This document shows, one piece after another, positions 48,351 through 55,796 of a DNA stretch of 64,000 nucleotides. The stretch is from the NCBI RefSeq assembly GCF_043099285.1, contig NZ_CP170723.1, positions 558,001 through 622,000 on the forward strand. Reading direction: 5' to 3'. Every line of letters starts with the position of its first letter. Positions within the stretch are counted from its first letter, which is position 1. This DNA is from Oryzobacter telluris. Lineage in GTDB: Bacteria > Actinomycetota > Actinomycetes > Actinomycetales > Dermatophilaceae. A program made the translations under genes and the position numbers. Below the pieces are notes generated by a model that made no database searches, was not told the origin of the DNA, and worked only from the letters and a program-made list of their open reading frames with translations.

Positions 48351-49346
48351 GTGGACTGGCTGCCCGTCACGCTCGTCGTCGTGCTGGCGATGGGCTTCAC
48401 GTACACCAACGGTTTCCACGACGCCGCCAACGCGATCGCCACCTCGGTGACGACGCGGGCGCTGACCCCGCGCATCGCGCTCGCGCTCGCCGCGGTGATG
48501 AACCTGCTCGGGGCGTTCGTCGGGGTGCGGGTGGCGCAGACCATCGGCAGCGACATCATCGAGGTGCCGATGGGCGGGACCGGCGTCGCGATCTGCGCGG
48601 GGGCGCTGGTCGGGGCGACCGGGTGGAACATGCTGACGTGGTGGCGGGGGCTGCCGTCGTCGTCGTCGCACGCGCTGATCGGCGGTCTCGGCGGGGCGGC
48701 GCTCGCCGGCGGGGCGACCGTGAAGTGGGACGGCATCGTCAACAAGGTGCTCGTGCCGATGGTGCTGTCGCCGGTGGTGGGGCTCGTCGCCGGGTTCGCG
48801 GTGATGGCGGCGATCCTGTGGATCTTCCGGCGGGCCCGTCCGGGGCCGACGGCGCGGGGGTTCCGGTACGCGCAGACGGTGTCGGCCGCGGCGATGGCGT
48901 TCGGGCACGGGATGCAGGACGCGCCCAAGACCGCGGGCGTGGTGGCGCTGACGCTCATCGCCAGCGGGCACCGGGCCCCGGGGGACGAGTCGATCCCGGT
49001 GTGGGTCATCGCGCTGTCGGCGGTGGTGCTGTCGCTGGGCACGTACGCCGGCGGGTGGCGGATCATGCGCACGCTCGGGCGGCGCATCATCGACCTCGAC
49101 CCGCCCCAGGGGTTCGCGGCCGAGACGACGGCCGCGGCGGTGCTCTACGTGGCGACGGCCACGGGGGCGCCGGTGTCGACGACGCACGCCATCACCTCGG
49201 CCATCATGGGCGCGGGGGCCACGAAGTCGGCCAAGGCGGTGCGCTGGGGGGTGGCGCGCCAGATCGTCCTGGCGTGGGTGCTCACGTTCCCCGGCGCCGG
49301 CGTGGCCGCCGCCCTCGCCTACGGCGCCCTCTCCCTCCTCACCTGA
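48351..49346 (+). CDS. pitA: low-affinity inorganic phosphate transporter (Pit)
   Basis: Membrane protein of 331 residues with ten or more helices. GFTYTNGFHDAANAIATSVTTRAL and VSTTHAITSAIMGAG are the two GxxNGFHDAANxIATxV-type halves of the PiT signature; GGTGVAICAG and SSSHALIGGLGGAAL flank the central loop. It imports metal phosphate using the proton gradient. GTG 48351 follows the DUF47 stop by four bases, so the pair is an operon. No PHO box is seen upstream, in keeping with a constitutive Pit system. Confidence 0.95.
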   Translation: MDWLPVTLVVVLAMGFTYTNGFHDAANAIATSVTTRALTPRIALALAAVMNLLGAFVGVRVAQTIGSDIIEVPMGGTGVAICAGALVGATGWNMLTWWRGLPSSSSHALIGGLGGAALAGGATVKWDGIVNKVLVPMVLSPVVGLVAGFAVMAAILWIFRRARPGPTARGFRYAQTVSAAAMAFGHGMQDAPKTAGVVALTLIASGHRAPGDESIPVWVIALSAVVLSLGTYAGGWRIMRTLGRRIIDLDPPQGFAAETTAAAVLYVATATGAPVSTTHAITSAIMGAGATKSAKAVRWGVARQIVLAWVLTFPGAGVAAALAYGALSLLT

Positions 49347-49358
49347 CCCCCCGAAGCC

Positions 49359-49429
49359 GACTTCGTGCGACTTTGGTGCGGTTTCAGGCGGCCGCGCGCC
49401 CGTAATCCGTACCGAAGTCGCACGAAGTC
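49359..49429. repeat. palindromic repeat element, copy 1
   Basis: Long imperfect palindrome. The left arm starts GACTTCGTGCGACTT and the right arm ends AAGTCGCACGAAGTC, with about 25 bases pairing in each arm with three or so mismatches. It overlaps the last 15 codons of the AbiEi/DUF559-like gene. A sister copy lies at 50529-50598. Confidence 0.85.
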
Positions 49430-50427
49430 AGGGGTGCTCGGCAGCACGAGCACGTCAGGTGGGCACGGATGCGCCGGGGATCGGTCCGCTCGACCTCGCT
49501 GCGCCATCGTGCCTCGACCAGCAGCTGGCGTGTCGTGATGTCGGCGGTGGTCCACCTGACGACCCCGAGGCCGCACGCCCTGAGGCCGACCTCGCGCTCA
49601 CCGGCTGCGAGCACGCGGCTCGCCACCGCCTCGGGGCGGCGGTCGAGGGTCGGGTCGACGTCGCCCAGGTACTTGCCGCGACCATCGGCCTCCGCGACGA
49701 CGCCGAGGCCGGGCCAGGAGCCGTCGACTCGGCCGAGGAAGCGGCCCTGGGTGTCGTGCACGACGACCTGGGGGATCCACCGCGGCAGCCCCATCCGGTG
49801 GAAGGCCGCGGCCGACCAGGACTCCAGCCAGGTCTCCCGGCGGGGGTCGAGCAGGGAGAGGACGGCCTCGCCTCGAAGGATCCCCGGCCACCGGCGCTGG
49901 AAGTCGCGCATCGTCCGGAGGTCCGTGACGGTCGTGAGGCCAGCGCGGACCGCGGAGTCGGCCATGGCCAGCCCATCGCCGACAGTGAGGTGCCGGGCGC
50001 TGTCGACGACAGAGCGAGCGAGGGTCGTCCGCTGTATGTCGTCGTCGGCCTCGAGATGGTGCGGTGTGAGCTCTCCTCGGTACAGCGTCATCCAGGATCC
50101 GGGAGACCTCGAACGCACCTGGTCCTCGATCGTCACCGATGGGCGAGGGAGCGGGGTCCTGGGCCACGGCAGGCCGTGCAGGAGGGCGGCACTGACGTGG
50201 CTCACCGCGCAGCCGTCCACAGCGCGGCCGGCAGCGCGCGCCATCATCCGGTGGCGCTGCACCCGGTCATCGGGCCAGCGTGTCGGGTCGGCGTAGATCC
50301 CTCGCCCGAGGCGGAGCACCTGCCCGTTCCTCGTGGCCGTGGACAGCCGGCGCTGGTCGAGACCCTCGCCCCGCGCCTCCGTGGCGAGGAAAGCGACCTC
50401 CAGCCCTGCCAGTTCCACCCGCACCAC
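49384..50427 (-). CDS. AbiEi-antitoxin / DUF559-like protein
   Basis: Protein of about 347 residues. The N-terminal part (LDQRRLSTATRNGQVLRLGRGIYA) is the winged-helix head annotated as AbiEi-type antitoxin. The C-terminal part (FLGRVDGSWPGLGVVAEADGRGKYLG) looks like a DUF559/VSR-type PD-(D/E)XK nuclease fold with its Asp and Glu residues. Such two-part proteins are very common in actinobacteria and usually stand alone; no toxin gene lies beside it. Start uncertain: GTG 50427 is preferred over TTG 50484. The last codons lie in a palindromic repeat, so the C-terminus may have been rewritten by the element. Confidence 0.75.
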   Translation of the reverse strand: MVRVELAGLEVAFLATEARGEGLDQRRLSTATRNGQVLRLGRGIYADPTRWPDDRVQRHRMMARAAGRAVDGCAVSHVSAALLHGLPWPRTPLPRPSVTIEDQVRSRSPGSWMTLYRGELTPHHLEADDDIQRTTLARSVVDSARHLTVGDGLAMADSAVRAGLTTVTDLRTMRDFQRRWPGILRGEAVLSLLDPRRETWLESWSAAAFHRMGLPRWIPQVVVHDTQGRFLGRVDGSWPGLGVVAEADGRGKYLGDVDPTLDRRPEAVASRVLAAGEREVGLRACGLGVVRWTTADITTRQLLVEARWRSEVERTDPRRIRAHLTCSCCRAPLTSCDFGTDYGRAAA

Positions 50428-50528
50428 CCCACCATCACGGCGAGCACGGGGATCTTCCAGCGTCGGCCGACCTGCTGTGGACAACGCTCCTCACCCGCGG
50501 TCCCTGTGGACGACGGGCACTCACCCCC

Positions 50529-50598
50529 ACTTCGTGCGACTTGAGTGCGGTTCTGGCGCTCACGACGGCGAGAACCCGTACACAAGTCGCACGAAGTC
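50529..50598. repeat. palindromic repeat element, copy 2
   Basis: Left arm ACTTCGTGCGACTTGAGTGCGG and right arm ending AAGTCGCACGAAGT pair over about 27 bases with few mismatches. The arm sequence is shared with the copy at 49359-49429, while the centres differ. It lies between the AbiEi/DUF559-like gene and pstB. Confidence 0.85.
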
Positions 50599-50628
50599 GG
50601 GGGTTGGAGGCCGGGGCGCGGGGGGGGG

Positions 50629-51405
50629 TTAGCCGAAGCGGCCGCTGATGTAGTCCTCGGTCGCCTTCTCGGTGGGGTTGCTGAAGATGCGCTGCGTGTC
50701 GCCCACCTCGACCAGGCGCCCGGGCTCACCGGTGGCCTTGAGGTTGAAGAACGCGGTCTGGTCGGAGACGCGTGCCGCCTGCTGCATGTTGTGCGTGACG
50801 ATGACGATCGTGTAGTCGGCCTTGAGGTCGTTGATGAGGTCCTCGATGGCCAGGGTCGAGATCGGGTCGAGCGCCGAGCACGGCTCGTCCATGAGCAGCA
50901 CCTGCGGGTTGACCGCGATGGCGCGCGCGATGCACAGCCGCTGCTGCTGCCCACCGGACAGCCCGGCGCCCGGCTTGTCGAGGCGGTCCTTGACCTCGTT
51001 CCACAGGTTCGCGCCCTTCAGCGACGCCTCGACGACCTCGTCGAGCTTCTTCTTGCCCTTGACCCCGTTGAGCCGCAGCCCGGCCGCCACGTTGTCGCGG
51101 ATCGACATCGTGGGGAACGGGTTCGGCCGCTGGAACACCATGCCCACGGTGCGCCGCACGGCCACGGGGTCCATCGAGGACGCGTAGAGGTCCTGGTCGT
51201 CGAGCATCACCGAGCCGTCGACGCGACCGCCGGGGATCACCTCGTGCATCCGGTTCAGCGTCCGCAGCACGGTGGACTTGCCGCAGCCGGACGGGCCGAT
51301 GAAGGCGGTCACGGAGCGCGGCTCCACGGTCATCGTCACCCCTTCGACGGCCTTGAAGTCGCCGTAGTAGATGTCGAGGTCCTTGACGTCGATGCGCTTG
51401 GCCAT
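50629..51405 (-). CDS. pstB: phosphate ABC transporter ATPase PstB
   Basis: ATPase of 258 residues. Walker A IGPSGCGKST, Q-loop VFQRPNPFP, signature LSGGQQQRL, Walker B VLLMDEP and the H-loop VTHNMQQAARVSD are all present. NRMHEVIPG and FFNLKATGEPGRLVE are PstB-specific. It powers high-affinity phosphate import. GAAAGGG precedes ATG 51405. Last gene of the pstSCAB operon, 53 bases after pstA. Confidence 0.97.
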   Translation of the reverse strand: MAKRIDVKDLDIYYGDFKAVEGVTMTVEPRSVTAFIGPSGCGKSTVLRTLNRMHEVIPGGRVDGSVMLDDQDLYASSMDPVAVRRTVGMVFQRPNPFPTMSIRDNVAAGLRLNGVKGKKKLDEVVEASLKGANLWNEVKDRLDKPGAGLSGGQQQRLCIARAIAVNPQVLLMDEPCSALDPISTLAIEDLINDLKADYTIVIVTHNMQQAARVSDQTAFFNLKATGEPGRLVEVGDTQRIFSNPTEKATEDYISGRFG

Positions 51406-51458
51406 GGTGTGGGCCCTTTCGTCGTGCCGTGCGGAAAGTCGGTGGGGGAGAGGAGGGC

Positions 51459-52391
51459 TCAGCTCTTGACCTTGCTGAAGCGCCCGATGAAGCGGCCCAG
51501 CAGGTTGAGCAGGAAGATGATGAGGATCAGGGTGAGCGCGGCGCCCCACACGCGGTCGATGGCCGGCTGGAGGTTCTCGGTGCGGTCGTTGTTGATCATC
51601 GTCGGCAGGGTGCCCATGAGGCCGCCGAACAGGTCGTGGGCGAGGACCTTGGTGTACGGCCCGAGGATGATGAGCGGCGCCGTCTCGCCCATGACGCGCG
51701 CGAGCCCGAGCAGGACGCCGGTGACGATCCCGGAGAACGCCGTGGGGATGACGATCTTCATGATCGTCTTCCACTTCGGCACGCCCAGCGCGTACGAGGC
51801 CTCGCGCAGCTCGTTCGGCACGAGCTTGAGCATCTCCTCGGTGGAGCGCACGACCGTGGGGATCATCAGCAGGGTCAGCGCGAGGCAGACCGCGAACCCG
51901 ACCCGCTGGAAGTTGAACGTCGTCACCCACAGCGCGTAGATGAACAGCGCCGCGACGATCGACGGAACGCCGGTGAGGATGTCGACCATGAACGAGACGG
52001 CCTTGGCCAGCCGTCCGCGCCCGTACTCGACGAGGTAGACGGCGGTCAGCACGCCGATGGGGACCGAGATGACCGCGGTGACGGCGGCCTGCATCAGGGT
52101 GCCCTGGATGGCGTGGGCGGCGCCGCCACCGACGCGGCGGGCGGTGATGCCGGCCTGCGAGTTGGTCCACCAGGTGGCGTCGAGCAGCATGTGGCCGCCC
52201 TTGAGCAGCGTGCTGCCGAGGATCCACAGCAGCGGGATGCAGGCGATGACGAACGCGGTCCACATGAGGACGCGCGCGATGAGGTCCTTCGCCGCACGGC
52301 CACCGGACTTGGCCGTGAGGCCGCCGCCGCGCGGACCGGCCGGGCCGGCGGGCTCGCTGCGGCGGGTGCTCTCGAGCTGGGCGGTGCTCAT
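51459..52391 (-). CDS. pstA: phosphate ABC transporter permease PstA
   Basis: Permease of 310 residues with six helices after a polar head of about 35 residues. GTLMQAAVTAVISVPIGVLTAVYL and the EAA loop ELREASYALGVPKWKTIMKIVIP with GLARVMGETAPLI are typical of PstA. ATG 52391 overlaps the pstC stop (ATGA). The reading frame remains open further upstream through pstC in another phase, but only this part is PstA. Confidence 0.95.
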   Translation of the reverse strand: MSTAQLESTRRSEPAGPAGPRGGGLTAKSGGRAAKDLIARVLMWTAFVIACIPLLWILGSTLLKGGHMLLDATWWTNSQAGITARRVGGGAAHAIQGTLMQAAVTAVISVPIGVLTAVYLVEYGRGRLAKAVSFMVDILTGVPSIVAALFIYALWVTTFNFQRVGFAVCLALTLLMIPTVVRSTEEMLKLVPNELREASYALGVPKWKTIMKIVIPTAFSGIVTGVLLGLARVMGETAPLIILGPYTKVLAHDLFGGLMGTLPTMINNDRTENLQPAIDRVWGAALTLILIIFLLNLLGRFIGRFSKVKS

Positions 52392-53401
52392 TCGGAGAAG
52401 GCCTTCCTGCGCTCGATGACGATGCGGGCGATCGCGTTGACGACGAAGGTCAGGACGAACAGGACCAGGCCGGCGGCGATGTAGGCGCCCGTCTTCTGCG
52501 GGGTGTCGAACTCGCCTGCGCCCAGGGCGATCCGCGAGGCGAAGGTCGAGCCGCCGCCGAAGATCGAGAAGCTCCAGGGCGACGAGCTGTTGAGCGTGGA
52601 GAGGATGATGACGACCGCCAGCGTCTCGCCGAGCGCGCGCCCCAAGCCGAGCATCGCGGCGCTGATGATGCCGGGTTTGCCGTAGGGCAGCACCGCCACG
52701 CGGATCATCTCCCACTGCGTCGCCCCGAGGGCCAGGGCGCCCTCCTTGTGGGTCGTGGGCACCTGCGCGAAGACCTCGCGCGAGATCGCCGTGATGATCG
52801 GCAGGATCATGATCGCCAGGATGATGCCGGCGAAGGCGAGCGTCGACCTCGCGGAGGTGTCGGCATCGGCGAGGAAGGGGACCCAGCCGAACACCGTCGT
52901 CACGAGGTCGGCGACCGGCTGGAAGTACTGGCCCGCGATCTGGATGGCCCAGAAGCCGTAGACGATCGACGGCACGGCGGCGAGCAGGTCGATGGTGCCG
53001 GCGGCCGGGCGCGACAGCCACGGCGGCGCGTACTGGGTGATGAAGAGGGCGCACGCCACACCGAGCGGCACGGCGATCGCCATCGCGATGATCGAGGTCA
53101 CCAGGGTGGCCCAGGCGAGGTCGGCGATGCCGAACCTCGGGTTGGCGCCGCTCGGCTCCCAGATCCGCGAGGTGAGGAAGTTCGCGTCGTTGTTCAGCAG
53201 CGACGGCACGGCCTGCCAGAGGAGGAACACCCCGACGAGGGTGACGATCCCGATGACGAGGATGCCCGAGCCGGTGGCCAGCCCGCCGAAGATCCGGTCG
53301 CCGAGGCGGCCGGTCGAGGCGCGGTCGGCCTCGAGCGGCGGGCGCCCGTCGGGGCCGGGCAGCTCGTCGCTGGCCGAGTGGCCGGTGATGGAGGTCGACA
53401 C
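52388..53401 (-). CDS. pstC: phosphate ABC transporter permease PstC
   Basis: Permease of 337 residues, six helices. LLAAVPSIVYGFWA and the EAA-type loop KEGALALGATQWEMIRVAVLP with LGRALGETLAVV are PstC hallmarks. GTG 53401 has GAGGAG six bases upstream. It follows pstS by 114 bases and overlaps pstA. Confidence 0.95.
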   Translation of the reverse strand: MSTSITGHSASDELPGPDGRPPLEADRASTGRLGDRIFGGLATGSGILVIGIVTLVGVFLLWQAVPSLLNNDANFLTSRIWEPSGANPRFGIADLAWATLVTSIIAMAIAVPLGVACALFITQYAPPWLSRPAAGTIDLLAAVPSIVYGFWAIQIAGQYFQPVADLVTTVFGWVPFLADADTSARSTLAFAGIILAIMILPIITAISREVFAQVPTTHKEGALALGATQWEMIRVAVLPYGKPGIISAAMLGLGRALGETLAVVIILSTLNSSSPWSFSIFGGGSTFASRIALGAGEFDTPQKTGAYIAAGLVLFVLTFVVNAIARIVIERRKAFSE

Positions 53402-53515
53402 GGGTCTCCTCGTGGGTCTCGTCGTCGGGGTGGGGCCGTGGGTGAGGGGGCGGGCCGGGTTCCGGCCCGCCCCCTCGGGGTCAGGTCAGCGGCCGGAGCC
53501 GCCGAGTGACGATGG

Positions 53516-54640
53516 TCAGGACAGGGCCCCGATGGCGGCCTCGACCTTGGTCTGCACCGACGCCGGGAGCGGCGCGTAGCCGATCTTCTCCAGGCCGGAC
53601 TGGACCTCGGTGGACGCGAAGTGCGTGAGGAAGGCCTTGATCTGCTTGGCCTTCTCGGCGTCCTTGTTCTTCGAGCAGACGATCTCGTAGGTGACGAGGA
53701 GGATCGGGTACGCCCCGGCCTCCTTGGTCGCGTAGTCGAGCTTGAGGCGCAGGTCGTTGCCCTCGCCGTCGGCCTTCGCGGCCTCGACGGCCTTGCCGAC
53801 CGACTCGCTGGTCAGCTCGACCGCGCCGCCGCCGTTGTCGACCTGGGCGATGCCGAGGTCGTTGTCCTTGGCGTAGCTCCACTCGACGTAGGTGATGCCA
53901 CCGTCGGTGGACTTCACGCCCTCGGCGACACCCGCCGACTTCTCCTTGCCCTCGCCCTTGCCGGTCCACTTCTTGCCGGGCTCGTCGGTCCAGACGTCGG
54001 CCGCAGCGGCCTTGAGGTACTTGGTGAAGTTCTCGGTCGTGCCCGACTCGTCGGAGCGGAAGAAGACCTTGACCGGCGTCGCAGGGAGGGTGGCGCCGGG
54101 GTTGACGGCGGCGATCTTCGGGTCGTTCCAGGTGGTGATGGTGCCCTTGAAGATGTCCGCAGCGACGGCCGGGGTCAGGACGAGCTTGTCGACGCCCTTG
54201 ACGTTGTACGAGATGGCGATCGGGCCGGTGACCATGGGGATGTTCCAGGCCGGCGAGCCGCAGTAGGTGGCGGCGGCGTCGGCCTCGATGACGCCGTCCT
54301 TCTCCACGGTCTTCAGCGCCGAGTCGGAGCCGGCGAAGTCGACCTGGCCCGCGATGAACTGCTTGATGCCCGCACCGGAGCCGGTGGGGTTGTAGTTGAC
54401 GGTGGCCTTGCCGCCGCACAGGTCGCCGAAGGAGGCGGCGGCCTCCTCGAAGGCGTTCTTCTGGGCGGAGGAGCCCTCGGCGTTCAGGGTGCCCTCGAAG
54501 CAGTCGCCGGCGGTGGACGCCGAGGCGGAGGAGGAGCCCGAGGCGCCGGTGCCGGTGTTGTTGTCGGATCCACAGCCCGCAAGGGCGATCGACCCGACCA
54601 GGGCGAGAGCCGCCACCTGGCCGAAACGCTGAATCTTCAC
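53516..54640 (-). CDS. pstS: phosphate-binding lipoprotein PstS
   Basis: Lipoprotein of 374 residues. Signal peptide with lipobox LAGC (Cys near residue 23), a Ser/Thr/Gly-rich tether, then a type-II binding fold with GEGSSAQKNAFEE-like start (AEGSSAQ), NPTGSGAGIKQFIAGQVDFAGSD and FRSDESGTTENFTKYL, the phosphate-contacting loops. It captures phosphate outside the cell for PstCAB. GTG 54640 is set by the signal peptide and AGAGG nine bases upstream; the frame is open to 54682. A PHO box lies 100 bases upstream. Confidence 0.96.
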   Translation of the reverse strand: MKIQRFGQVAALALVGSIALAGCGSDNNTGTGASGSSSASASTAGDCFEGTLNAEGSSAQKNAFEEAAASFGDLCGGKATVNYNPTGSGAGIKQFIAGQVDFAGSDSALKTVEKDGVIEADAAATYCGSPAWNIPMVTGPIAISYNVKGVDKLVLTPAVAADIFKGTITTWNDPKIAAVNPGATLPATPVKVFFRSDESGTTENFTKYLKAAAADVWTDEPGKKWTGKGEGKEKSAGVAEGVKSTDGGITYVEWSYAKDNDLGIAQVDNGGGAVELTSESVGKAVEAAKADGEGNDLRLKLDYATKEAGAYPILLVTYEIVCSKNKDAEKAKQIKAFLTHFASTEVQSGLEKIGYAPLPASVQTKVEAAIGALS

Positions 54641-54700
54641 TGTCTGTACCTCTCGGAGGACAAGGGTCATGGGGACGGGCAACGGCGCCCGACGTCAGTG

Positions 54701-54755
54701 ACGGTAGGGAGGCTCGGTGACGCGGCGGCCCGTCCCGGGTGAACGGACCGTGAAC
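54701..54755 (-). promoter_or_regulatory. PHO box and promoter of pstSCAB
   Basis: On the minus strand two GTTCAC repeats (54755-54750 and 54744-54739) lie exactly 11 bases apart, the PhoP-binding direct-repeat unit known in Streptomyces. TACCGT (54706-54701) downstream can serve as the -10 box. Expression of pstSCAB is therefore expected to rise under phosphate starvation through PhoR-PhoP, whose genes are not in this window. Confidence 0.8.
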
Positions 54756-54813
54756 GCCGTCCGGCCATTGGTCGTCCGGTTGGTCAGGGGAAACCGGCGC
54801 CTCCGGGAGGGCC

Positions 54814-55767
54814 TCAGGGGAGGTGGCGCTCCACCGCGACGACGCGCGCGTCATCCCCCGTGCCCACGACGTGGCAGACGAGCGCCTCGCCCTTCGCGAG
54901 CTTGCTGTCGCGGGCCTCGGCGAACTCCTCGACGACCTCCACGGCACCGGCAGCGTCGAGGTCGAGGCGCGCCGCGACCATCTCGAGCAGGACGGGCAGC
55001 ACCGGCCCGTGGGTGCACAGCAGGGCCGGTTCGCCGCGCCCGAGGAGGCGCAGCAGGTGCTTGGGCGCCTTCGTGGCGTCCTCCTCGTACCCCTCCTCGG
55101 ACAGTCCGGCGCGGGTGCGCAGGCGCGTGCCGGCGGCCCGCGCGAACGGCTCGACCGTGCGCAGGCAGCGCTCCGACGGGGAGGAGACGACGCGGGTCAC
55201 CCCGTAGGCGCCCAGCACGGCGGCCAGGGCTTCGGCCCGCGCCGTGCCTGCTGCGTCCAGCGGTCGCAGCGTGTCGTCGGACCCGTCGTAGTCACCGCGC
55301 GACACCGCGTGCGCGTGGCGGACCAGGACGAGCGGCCAGGTGTCGAGCCGGTCGTCCTGCTGGAGGCGGACGAGGGCGAGCAGCTGGTCGCGGTCGCGGG
55401 CGTAGTCCAGGCGGGCGTGGGCCTCGGCCACGGAGAGCCAGACGACCTCGTCGATCTCGTTGAGCAGGTGTCCGTGGCCGCCCGTGACGCGTGCCGACCA
55501 GTAGCGGACCACCTTGTCGCCGGGCTCGCCGCGGTCGAGGACGACGTAGCGCGACTCCGGCAGCGGGGGCCCGAGCCGCACGACGAGCCCGGTCTCCTCC
55601 TCCGTCTCGCGCGCGGCCGCGACGGCCCAGTCCTCACCCGGGTCGAGCTTGCCCTTGGCCCACGACCAGTCGTCGTACCGCGGCCGGTGCACGAGCGCGA
55701 CCTCGAGGCCGTCGTCGCGCAGGCGCCACGGCAGCGTCCCGGCGGCGGGGATCCTCGTGGGGGACAC
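54814..55767 (-). CDS. mutT1: MutT1-type NUDIX hydrolase fused to histidine phosphatase
   Basis: Fusion of 317 residues. The N-terminal NUDIX domain has the complete box GKLDPGEDWAVAAARETEEETG (about 40-61). The C-terminal histidine-phosphatase domain starts at LVLVRHAHAVSRGD (about 147) and has the later CTHGPVLP histidine. This is the architecture of mycobacterial MutT1, which removes 8-oxo-(d)GTP and diadenosine polyphosphates to limit oxidative mutation. GTG 55767 is the start; ribosome site poor. It follows ppk by 29 bases, as in mycobacteria and streptomycetes. Confidence 0.93.
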   Translation of the reverse strand: MSPTRIPAAGTLPWRLRDDGLEVALVHRPRYDDWSWAKGKLDPGEDWAVAAARETEEETGLVVRLGPPLPESRYVVLDRGEPGDKVVRYWSARVTGGHGHLLNEIDEVVWLSVAEAHARLDYARDRDQLLALVRLQQDDRLDTWPLVLVRHAHAVSRGDYDGSDDTLRPLDAAGTARAEALAAVLGAYGVTRVVSSPSERCLRTVEPFARAAGTRLRTRAGLSEEGYEEDATKAPKHLLRLLGRGEPALLCTHGPVLPVLLEMVAARLDLDAAGAVEVVEEFAEARDSKLAKGEALVCHVVGTGDDARVVAVERHLP

Positions 55768-55796
55768 GGTGGTCGGTGGCCTCGGTACCGCGGCGC

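Noticed and set aside
49384..50427. Complete AbiE-type toxin-antitoxin pair
   Set aside because: No AbiEii-like nucleotidyltransferase gene lies beside it; neighbours are pit and pstB. Only the head domain resembles the antitoxin.
50244..50954. 236-codon minus-strand open frame spanning the second palindromic element and the end of pstB
   Set aside because: It crosses pstB in another frame and a palindrome, and its sequence is Ser/Arg-rich shadow.
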